Below are positions 1-7,371 of a DNA stretch of 64,000 bases, piece after piece. The stretch lies in assembly GCA_036898135.1 (NCBI GenBank), contig CM072516.1, positions 61,536,240 through 61,600,239 of the forward strand. Reading direction: 5' to 3'. Below the pieces are notes generated by a model, which worked only from the letters and a program-made list of their open reading frames with translations, ran no database searches and had not been told where the DNA came from. Within the stretch, counting starts at the first letter, position 1. Every line of letters begins with the position of its first letter. The translations under genes were made by a program, and so were the position numbers. Origin of the DNA: Oncomelania hupensis (taxonomy: Eukaryota; Mollusca; Gastropoda; Littorinimorpha; Pomatiopsidae).

Positions 1-2
1 CT

Positions 3-3000
3 AGAAAAGAACTAGAACTAGAACAGAAGCGTCTAGAAGTAGAAGAGCAGCGTCGCCGTGAAGAACGAGAATTAGAAGAGCAGCGTCGCCGTGAAGAAAG
101 AGAATTTGAACTGAAGCGTCTGGAAATTGAACAGCAGCGGCAAGAAAGAGAAGATGAGCGCAGGCGTGAGGAAAGAGAAGCTGATCGTCAGTTCCAACTA
201 GAGTTGGCGCGCATCCAGCAACAACAGCATGCGCCACAAGTTATCAGTGACAACACGGCTCCAAAATTGCCAGCTTTCGTCGACGGGAAGGACCAGATTG
301 ACAGTTATCTGGCGAGATTCGAAAGGTTCGCTGAAAGCTCTAATTGGCAACCTCAAGACTGGGCAATTCGACTGAGTGCACTTCTGACGGGGCAAGCTCT
401 CGAAGTTTACACCAGACTGTCGAACGATGACGCCAAAAACTACGACGTCTTGAAAGAGGCCCTGTTGCAGTGCTACAACTTTACAGAGAAGGGCTACCGT
501 AAACGCTTCCGTGAATGCCGGCCTAAGTCAGACGAGACGCCAAAGCAGTTTGTGGAGCGCCTGTCGTCATATCTACACAAGTGGGTGGAGTTATCAGGCG
601 AAATGAAGTCTTACGACAGTCTCCATGACCTGATTGTGAAAGAACAATTTCTCAATGCCTGTCACAAGGACCTAGCGACCCACTTAGAAGAACAAAAGCT
701 GCAGACGCTTAAAGATGTGACTGAGGCTGCTGAAAGATATCTCATCGCTCATGGGAAAACGTTGGGGCCACCCAGCGCGACGAAACATTTTCAGAAAACT
801 GGAAACCATGGGAACCAGATCCAAGGGAGCCAGACGAGCCAGAGACAGACAGACTCCACGCCTCCTCCCAGGGAAGGGCATTCAAGGGGCTGTTTCACCT
901 GCAACGCTACAGACCACAGAGCAGCTAACTGTCCTCAAAACAAAAGTAGCGGACAGCGGAGCAGTACGGACAACGCAGCGGCGGGCAACCGACAGAGACG
1001 TTTCTCCAATCAACGGCAAAACAGTAGATCTGACCATCAAGTGTGCGGCGGGAGCGTCATTCTTCCGAGTGAGACCAAGCGCACAGCTACCCCTGCGGAC
1101 GTGCAAGAGTGCATGACTGATGGCCAACTTCTCCTTGCCAACGGAAAATCCATCCCCGTCGTCGCCAGCGCAGCTGTGACCGTCCAGAACATGCCTGTTT
1201 CCAAGGGACGCGTCGGAAATCATGAAGTGACTGTTTTAAGAGACTCTGGCTGCAGTGGGGTCATCGTCAGAGAAGACCTAATCGCTAAAGAACAGTTCAC
1301 TGGCGATTCTAAATGGACACTCATGGCCGACAGCAAATGTGTGAAAGCGCCAGTTGCAAAAATTCATGTCAACACCCCTTTCTACATAGGCGAAGTCGAA
1401 GCGGTTTGCCTGAAGAAGCCGCTGTATGATTTGATGATCGGGAATATCGACGGCGCGAGACGACCCGACGACCCCGATCCAGAGTGGAGTCCTGCCTCAA
1501 CCCAACGCGTCGAAGTTGTGGAGGAGGATCCATTGCCGTTTCCCGATGGAGACCTTACAGAGCTGCTACGGGACAATGTGGTTACTCCGGCTCAGCCCTG
1601 CCGACCAGAGATCGTCAGTGCTGTTACTACCAGGGCCCAGGCCAAGAGAGACAAGACGTCTACGCCACTGAAGGTCGCCGACAACTCTAAAGCTGCCATC
1701 GTGGACAGAGATAAGCTGATCCAGCTCCAGGAAGCTGATAGTACTTTAAACAAGTACAGGAACCGCCAAGACCACGTGACCAAAGGCAGTGGTACGGTCT
1801 ATTTTGAAGTGAAGGCCAAGATCCTGTATCGAATCTTCCAGCACCCGAGGGTCAACGGAGGGAAACCACTACGTCAAGTATTGGTACCGTTACCTCTAAG
1901 GCGCCAGGTGATGGAAGTAGCGCATGACTCAATCATGGGAGGTCACCTAGGCATCAAGAAGACGTCAGACAGAATCCAGGCGGTGTTCTACTGGCCAGGA
2001 CTTCATGCGGACGTCAGCCGTTTCTGCCGATCATGTGACATTTGCCAGAAGACCATACCTCGAGGAAGGGTCCCGAAAGTGCCTATGCAGAGGATGCCTC
2101 TGATCGACCGACCTTTCAAGAGGGTGGCCTTAGACTTAATCGGCGAAATAAGACCTCCGAGTGAAGAAGGTCATCGATGGGTACTGACTTTAGTGGACTA
2201 TGCGACTCGGTACCCAGAAGCAGTGCCTCTGAAGAAGATTGACACTGAAACTGTTGCAGAGGCGCTAGTGGACATGTTCAGTAGACTTGGAGTGCCTGAA
2301 GAGATCCTGACAGACCTCGGGACGCAGTTCGTCTCTGACTGCATGAAGGAGGTCAACCGACTGCTGAGCATCCGGCATTTGACTACGACACCCTACCATC
2401 CAATGTGCAACGGGCTCGTCGAGAAGTTCAATGCTACGCTGAAGTCCACCTTGAAGAAACTGTGCAGCGAGCAGCCCAGACAATGGCATCGCTACATCAA
2501 CGCCCTACTTTTCGCCTACAGAGAAGTACCGCAGGAGTCCACCGGCTTCTCTCCGTTCGAGCTGCTGTACGGAAGAACCATCCGAGGGCCTATGCACATC
2601 CTAAAAGAACTGTGGACGAAAGAAGTAGACACCCCAGAGGTGAAGAACAGCTACCAGTACGTGTTTGAGCTACGGGAGAAGCTGGAGCAGACTCTCGAGA
2701 TAGCCGGAGAAAACCTGAAGAAGTCCCAAGACTGTGGAAAGCACTACTATGATCGTAGGGCTGTGAACAGGAAGTTCAAACCTGGCAACAAAGTGCTGGT
2801 GCTGCTACCTACCGATCATAATAAGTTGCTGATGCAGTGGAAAGGCCCGTACGAAGTGGAGACCGTGGTGGGGATCAACGACTACAAGGTGAAGGTCGGT
2901 CAGCATTCCAAGATATACCACGCCAACCTCCTTAAGCTGTACGTGGAGAGGCCGCCAGAGACTGTACATGCAGCAACAGCAGCTGTGACCGACGACAGCT

Positions 3001-3440
3001 TTGACAGCGAAGAACTGTTGGAACTTGGAGACTTCCACAGCAAAGAAGGCATCAATGACGTTAAGCTAGGACCGAGCTTGACGGAAGGGCAAAAGTTGGA
3101 GCTCAAGGACCTTATGGGCGAATTTCCCCATAGCTTCAGCGATGTCCCAGGCTCTACGACTTTGGTCGAACATGAAGTCCACACCCAGACCTGGAAGGAG
3201 CATCTGCAGACCTTGAGGGAGCTGTTCCACCGTCTCGCAGAAGCCAACCTGACCGTGAGACCCAGCGAATGCATTCTGGGAGCTGACAACGTCGACTGCG
3301 TCGGACATCCGACGGGAGAGGAAGACAACGGAGGATGCACTGACTCCAGGAAAGCCCACGAGATCACTGTCTTTGACCCTGGGCCGATGACGACCGCAAT
3401 TGACGAGGGCGCCGTTTCCTTGCGGATGAAAGAACATTGA
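3..3440 (+). CDS. Gag-protease-integrase polyprotein with internally deleted reverse transcriptase (5' partial)
   Basis: The frame is open from base 3, so the true start is outside the window; a TTG at 204 is not a credible start. Bases 3-230 encode a Glu/Arg/Gln-rich probable coiled coil. Residue numbers below count from base 204. Residues 95-185 resemble the gag segment related to the vertebrate SCAN domain (GYRKRFRECRP, VKEQFLNACHKDLATHLEEQ). A CCHC zinc knuckle is at C230, C233, H238, C243 (bases 891-932). The aspartic protease motif RDSGCSGVIV has its Asp at 1242. Integrase has an HHCC finger (about 1926-2046), the catalytic D, D, E (ALDLIG, ILTDLGTQF, NGLVEKFN) and a GPY/F module near 2840. 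The pre-RT segment (to about 3175) is joined directly to sequence that normally lies after the RT active site (from about 3187), so the YxDD motif is missing. The last ~45 residues look out of frame relative to the family. Confidence 0.9.
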   Translation, partial: RKELELEQKRLEVEEQRRREERELEEQRRREEREFELKRLEIEQQRQEREDERRREEREADRQFQLELARIQQQQHAPQVISDNTAPKLPAFVDGKDQIDSYLARFERFAESSNWQPQDWAIRLSALLTGQALEVYTRLSNDDAKNYDVLKEALLQCYNFTEKGYRKRFRECRPKSDETPKQFVERLSSYLHKWVELSGEMKSYDSLHDLIVKEQFLNACHKDLATHLEEQKLQTLKDVTEAAERYLIAHGKTLGPPSATKHFQKTGNHGNQIQGSQTSQRQTDSTPPPREGHSRGCFTCNATDHRAANCPQNKSSGQRSSTDNAAAGNRQRRFSNQRQNSRSDHQVCGGSVILPSETKRTATPADVQECMTDGQLLLANGKSIPVVASAAVTVQNMPVSKGRVGNHEVTVLRDSGCSGVIVREDLIAKEQFTGDSKWTLMADSKCVKAPVAKIHVNTPFYIGEVEAVCLKKPLYDLMIGNIDGARRPDDPDPEWSPASTQRVEVVEEDPLPFPDGDLTELLRDNVVTPAQPCRPEIVSAVTTRAQAKRDKTSTPLKVADNSKAAIVDRDKLIQLQEADSTLNKYRNRQDHVTKGSGTVYFEVKAKILYRIFQHPRVNGGKPLRQVLVPLPLRRQVMEVAHDSIMGGHLGIKKTSDRIQAVFYWPGLHADVSRFCRSCDICQKTIPRGRVPKVPMQRMPLIDRPFKRVALDLIGEIRPPSEEGHRWVLTLVDYATRYPEAVPLKKIDTETVAEALVDMFSRLGVPEEILTDLGTQFVSDCMKEVNRLLSIRHLTTTPYHPMCNGLVEKFNATLKSTLKKLCSEQPRQWHRYINALLFAYREVPQESTGFSPFELLYGRTIRGPMHILKELWTKEVDTPEVKNSYQYVFELREKLEQTLEIAGENLKKSQDCGKHYYDRRAVNRKFKPGNKVLVLLPTDHNKLLMQWKGPYEVETVVGINDYKVKVGQHSKIYHANLLKLYVERPPETVHAATAAVTDDSFDSEELLELGDFHSKEGINDVKLGPSLTEGQKLELKDLMGEFPHSFSDVPGSTTLVEHEVHTQTWKEHLQTLRELFHRLAEANLTVRPSECILGADNVDCVGHPTGEEDNGGCTDSRKAHEITVFDPGPMTTAIDEGAVSLRMKEH

Positions 3441-3802
3441 CTGTGTTGGTGAACTAAGAACATCGGTAATATCTAAACAGACTTGAAAATGAAAAACGTT
3501 GACTGGGTAAATGATCTGTGAGCATTGACAATATCCAGACGGATTTGAAGATGAAAATCATTGACTCTGTGCACAAGTATATCAACTAACAAGTTAGCAT
3601 CTCCCTTCTATGTCTCTGTCGACGTGCGCGTACAACCGGTTGCTTCCCTTTACATGCTTTGCGCTCCATATACTTCGTCGGCCTAAAATAATTTTTTAGA
3701 AACTTCAAAACCCAGGGGAGTTATGGGTAGGGAAATCATTTTCTGAAATGACGTCGGCAGGACTCTTCGCGATTAGTGCATGGCATACGAGACACACGCA
3801 AA

Positions 3803-3991
3803 ATGGCGTCACAAGAAGATTGGTTAGATCTGAATTCGTCTAATTTGACCTCGCATGCTGCTAAAAAACAAAATGTAATTGGAATTTGCTTTCACAAATC
3901 AAAAGAGAGCGAGACCACAACAAAGTACAACGAGCCAAGGCGACGCAAACACTCAAGGCCGACAGAACAAAAAGCACACAAAATACAAGAG
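3803..3991 (+). CDS. Possible first coding exon inside the TIR element
   Basis: ATG at 3803 is in good context (AAAATGG). The frame runs 63 codons (MASQEDWLDLNSS onward) to a strong donor, GAG|GTAAGT, at 3991/3992, giving a phase-0 exon. The peptide is polar and ends Lys/Arg-rich; no family is recognised. A CRE-like TGACGTCG lies about 50 bp upstream. It may be a captured host exon or part of a deleted transposase gene. No downstream exon was identified. Confidence 0.3.
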
Positions 3992-4115
3992 GTAAGTACC
4001 CGTGACCATACAGTCAATAAAGTAGGCCTAACCACCATTGCAAAATAGGATTGATCATCACCATGATTGAATTTTTCCACCCCACCTTCCAATCGGTACG
4101 GAATCGAACATATGC

Positions 4116-4370
4116 TCAAATCATCATATCTTTGACAGAACTTGCATGTGCATTATACAGTGTGATGCAAGCGATAAATGAACCATCACATCGAAGCGAC
4201 TCACGATCGCCTGCACTGAGCTCACATATATGTGTGCATGTTTCTATAAATCCATCGTGTTCTCCTTCGATAATTGAGCAAAGCCTTTGTTCACTACCAG
4301 AAATTTGCAGTTCCTCTCCCAACTTTCGTTTAATTTCAGCCAGCACATCTTCGCGAGAAATGGCGACCAT
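4116..4370 (-). CDS. Possible short coding exon on the opposite strand of the TIR element
   Basis: The ATG at 4370 is in strong context (GTCATGG). The product begins MVAISREDVLAEIKRKLGEE, an amphipathic helix-like N-terminus, and contains several Cys (CTHIC). It converges on the plus-strand exon at 3803. A GTGAGT donor-like site within the frame could end the exon earlier. No homologue is recognised. Evidence is limited to start context, an 84-codon frame and plausible composition. Confidence 0.25.
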   Translation of the reverse strand: MVAISREDVLAEIKRKLGEELQISGSEQRLCSIIEGEHDGFIETCTHICELSAGDRESLRCDGSFIACITLYNAHASSVKDMMI

Positions 4371-4654
4371 GACTTCAACTGTGGATAGTTATCCCTTGAA
4401 CAGATTTCCCAGAATTCTCTATTCTATTTTTAGGTTTGGGATAGCTTGTGGATAAAACCAAGGGCAACGGGACCACCGCACGTCGACTGGGGGCAATACG
4501 AGATACTAACTTGTTAGTTGATATACTTGTGCTCTGTGTGAATGAACTGAGAACGTTGATAGTGTTCAGACAGTCTGAAATAAGTTTTAATTCTGAACTT
4601 TGTTTGTGCATTACGTTTCAACGTTGTTGAAAGAAATTAGGTAAATTTCTTCTT

Positions 4655-4664
4655 GAGTGGGGGG
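4655..4664 (+). promoter_or_regulatory. Polypurine tract, plus-strand primer
   Basis: GAGTGGGGGG lies just upstream of the LTR, whose TG starts at 4668. This is the usual position of the primer for plus-strand DNA synthesis in LTR retrotransposons. Confidence 0.7.
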
Positions 4665-4667
4665 TTA

Positions 4668-5301
4668 TGTTACGTTGAAACGCGAATGATAATATGGCTG
4701 AAGCGTGTACGATAGATCTAATCGTTTCGTTTTGCAAAGTATTCAATAATGGAGTTTATTTACCTTTGATTTGAGTTTGCATTGTTGTTAGGAGAGGCTT
4801 TGTATAACGTTGATAATTTGCGTTAGTCGATATTATTTGAGAATCTTCTGGATATGCATGTTTACTCTTGATAGAAATTTCCGGATGGATATCGAAGGTC
4901 GTGAATGTTCCCGGAAGTAGAGAAAATGTGAATGACGTAAGTCAGTGATGACGATCTTTAGTTCGATTGGTGGCAGTGCGTCATTTCTACCACATACCAA
5001 ATCGTTCCAGAAAAGAGAGAGGTTATTTAATCGTGAGCCGAGTCGCTGTTGAGAGAGTAAAGTTGTTGATAGTGATTTGGAGAGTTGCTGTGAAAGTTGT
5101 TGAGTTGAATTGAGAATTGTATGCAGTTGTTGATGTGTGCTGAATAAAAGTGGAAAACTTCATACGTCGACTTTGTGACTTGTACGCTGTTTGGACGGGC
5201 TGTGTGAATAAACGAATCTGAGTTACACCCTATCAGGAATTCAAGCATCGGGGCTGAATCAGATACTGATAGAAAACACCAACATCAAACTGAGTGTAAC
5301 A
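4668..5301 (+). repeat. 3' LTR, 634 bp
   Basis: The repeat starts TGTTAC and ends GTAACA, a perfect short terminal inversion with TG...CA ends. It directly follows the polypurine tract. A TATA-like TTATTTAA lies near 5022. AATAAA signals occur near 5143 and 5206. The bases after it (AAATA) could be the 5-bp target duplication, but the other copy would be outside the window. Without the 5' LTR the two ends cannot be compared for age. Confidence 0.85.
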
Positions 5302-5793
5302 AAATATGTCAAAGCCCCCCCCTTACGGTCCTTCGTTTCTCTTACCATAAAGGGGAACTCTGAGCAGTGTATGCAACCATACGTGAACAACGGATGAATA
5401 GATAGAGATAAGTATTACGTTGGCAAAATAAAACAACAATTTATTCACATGAACATAACATGGAGTCGTAAATGAATAACTAAAATTTATAAAGGTGATA
5501 AAATCAAACGACAGAATGAAATGTTCTTTGTTTTAAATAAATTAAATGGTTCTACACAGTATTCTCGTTCAGTCTCTTTGTTTTCCTTTTCTACTGTTCA
5601 CTCATTGTTCGCACACAACCTATGCACTGTTTACAAATTTGTTGCTACTACTGTTATAACGATTTCAGTTCACAAGTCCCGTTTTACAAATACATATCAC
5701 ACTCCTGCGATCAAACCTTTGCAATACGAAATTGCATAATAACAAAAACGTCCCGAAGACACTAGAGCATGAACTCGCTCAACGCAGGAGTGA
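5302..5793. other. No gene seen
   Basis: AT-rich sequence between the LTR and the SGNH fragment. It holds short stop-limited frames only and a (TA)n stretch begins just beyond, at about 5798-5828. Nothing recognisable. Confidence 0.6.
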
Positions 5794-6459
5794 AATGTAT
5801 ATATAGATATATATATATATGTATATATAAATGGAGCTCCTATTGTCCAGGTTTACCATGATTCTGTCCTTAGCGGAGTCATCCCACGTAAACTCGGCCA
5901 CACCACTGGATCCCAGATAAAGAAAATCAAAACGCCTTCTGGGGAACATCTGCTCCGGACAGTTGTATCAGAAACTGACAATGATTCGGTCGCGGACGTC
6001 GTGATTCTTCACTGCGGAGTGAATGATATTCGCAACACAACAAAATCAATGTCAGCAATAACTGCTCCTTTGATCAAAGCTGTAAAACACATCCGCAATC
6101 ACAATCCTAAAACCCATGTTGTGATTAGCAGAATTGCACCTGTCAGTGATCCTGAACTACTGGCAAGACGAGATCTTTTTAACGCACACATCTTTTCAGA
6201 AATCTTGTCACTAAAAGATCACAGAATTACGATTGTAGCTCATGAGAATATGTTTAACAGTTCTATGAGACAAATAGATGGATTACACCCGAACAGAAAG
6301 GGATCAGCTGTCCTTGCCAGGAACCTAGGACAGCACGTCAGTTCGGTTCTCTGGCAACAACCAAGGCACCCTGGTCGACTTCGTACCTTTCAGTCACATA
6401 AATGGGTAGACTGGCGAGGGCAGGAGATCTCTTCCCAAGCAAACAATCGCTGTTATTAA
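5794..6459 (+). pseudogene. SGNH/GDSL-type hydrolase domain fragment
   Basis: The frame is open from 5794 (stop at 5791) but has no ATG before the conserved region. SGNH blocks are visible: a DS-containing block I (VYHDSVLSGV, near 5850), block III HCGVNDIRN (near 6013) and block V with DGLHPNRKG (near 6274). The spacing fits one compact esterase-like domain of about 200 residues. SGNH domains occur in cellular esterases and in ORF1 of some LINEs. The lack of a start suggests an exon or a decayed copy; an AG acceptor-like site lies at 5849-5850. Base composition differs from the AT-rich LINE downstream, so it is probably not part of that element. Substrate unknown. Confidence 0.6.
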
Positions 6460-7167
6460 CAATTTCTAACCATAGATGAATCACATGTACAAAACTAACT
6501 TGGCGAACTAACACATTCTGATGAGGATGATTTATAAAATCATGTTGTAAGAGTGGATGCTCAATAATGGTTGGATGTGGGAGAGGGTGTACATTGTATA
6601 CTAGTGACTTGGCTGTGCTATGGATAAGGGAGCTCTAGATCGTGTATTCGTCTCTTGTTGTGTACCTAGGTCGGGTCTTTTGGGCATACACTGATCGCAC
6701 TGTATACTTGTAGATGTCAATAAGGGTGGGTTGCGTGACTCGGGTGCTCCGGCTTTGGGTTGCGGTAGCTGGTTTTGTGCGGTGGATGTCTACGCGCGGA
6801 ATCGCCTTTGTGTCTCTCGGTGATCTAGACTTGAACTTGACGCTTTGGCATGAGCTCGCCCCTATCTTATTTCACTTGCTTACCTTCTAAACTATACAAG
6901 TGCCTTGTCATGGGGTACGGTTGGACTTTGTTTTTCAGGAGGCGCTGGGGGCGATTTCGTTGGGACACTCGCTATACGAGGCTAGCTCTTGTAGTCCTGG
7001 ATCGGGGTGTCCGATTCATGTGAATGTTCATAATCATTGCGTGCAAGCCATTTTTGGATTTAACATGGTTATATATGTACTAGGCATGATGGTCTAGGCT
7101 TTCCTGCATTCCATAACAATACAATATGGTAAATAATGTTTAGTATGTGCGAGTTCGCTTTATGCAG
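6460..7167. other. No gene seen
   Basis: Mixed-composition DNA between the SGNH fragment and the LINE. The only frame over 60 codons (6900-7097) shows no recognisable feature. Confidence 0.5.
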
Positions 7168-7371
7168 CCTAAAATGTGCTGATCTTCAAATAAGACAATA
7201 TAATTTTAATCTGTAAAGCGGCACAATTTTTCCTCCTAGCATTACATTAATTTATATAACTTAAATTTCACTTAGGTGATTTTGATTGAGTTCAAGTGAG
7301 GTTTATAGTTATAGTTCACTTGTTAATTTGACATAACAAATAAATTGTTACATTTTAAATTATAAGGAAGT

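Larger units (their letters stand above)
3572..4531. mobile_element. Non-autonomous DNA transposon with 32-bp TIRs and 7-bp target duplication
   Basis: The left end starts CACAAGTATATCAACTAACA and the right end is its reverse complement. The 32-bp terminal repeats (3572-3603 and 4500-4531) differ at one position. A second inverted pair, GTCGACGTGCG, sits inside each end (3618-3628 and, inverted, 4478-4488). CTCTGTG flanks both ends (3565-3571 and 4532-4538). Precise interruption of a 62-bp tandem unit confirms the boundaries. No transposase is present. Paired terminal and subterminal inverted repeats and a 7-8 bp duplication recall P or hAT superfamilies; the superfamily is not assigned. Confidence 0.85.
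3437..4589 (+). repeat. 62-bp tandem repeats in the retrotransposon 3' UTR, third unit split by an insertion
   Basis: Unit 1 is 3437-3498, unit 2 is 3499-3560 and unit 3 begins at 3561, each starting TTGACT. Unit 3 stops after 11 bases and resumes at 4539-4589 on the far side of the terminal-inverted-repeat element. With one target duplication removed, unit 3 is also 62 bp. Units align by eye with many substitutions. The ORF stop codon lies at the start of unit 1. Confidence 0.8.
1..5301 (+). mobile_element. Ty3/gypsy LTR retrotransposon, Gmr1-like gene order, 5' end outside window
   Basis: A single coding frame (gag, protease, integrase, remnant of reverse transcriptase) is followed by a 3' untranslated region, a purine-rich tract at 4655-4664 and a complete 3' LTR at 4668-5301. 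Integrase lies upstream of the RT remnant. Most Ty3/gypsy elements have RT first, and the integrase-first order is known from the Gmr1-like group. The 5' LTR and primer-binding site lie before base 1. The RT core is deleted, so this copy cannot move on its own. A 960-bp terminal-inverted-repeat element (3572-4531) is inserted in the 3' untranslated part. The group assignment rests on domain order and a SCAN-like gag, not on a tree. Confidence 0.9.

Noticed and set aside
204..206. TTG at 204 as the start of the retrotransposon ORF
   Set aside because: The same frame is open upstream to base 3; TTG starts are not expected here.
751..1223. Overlapping 113-121-codon frames in the gag region
   Set aside because: Shadows of the retrotransposon polyprotein in other frames.
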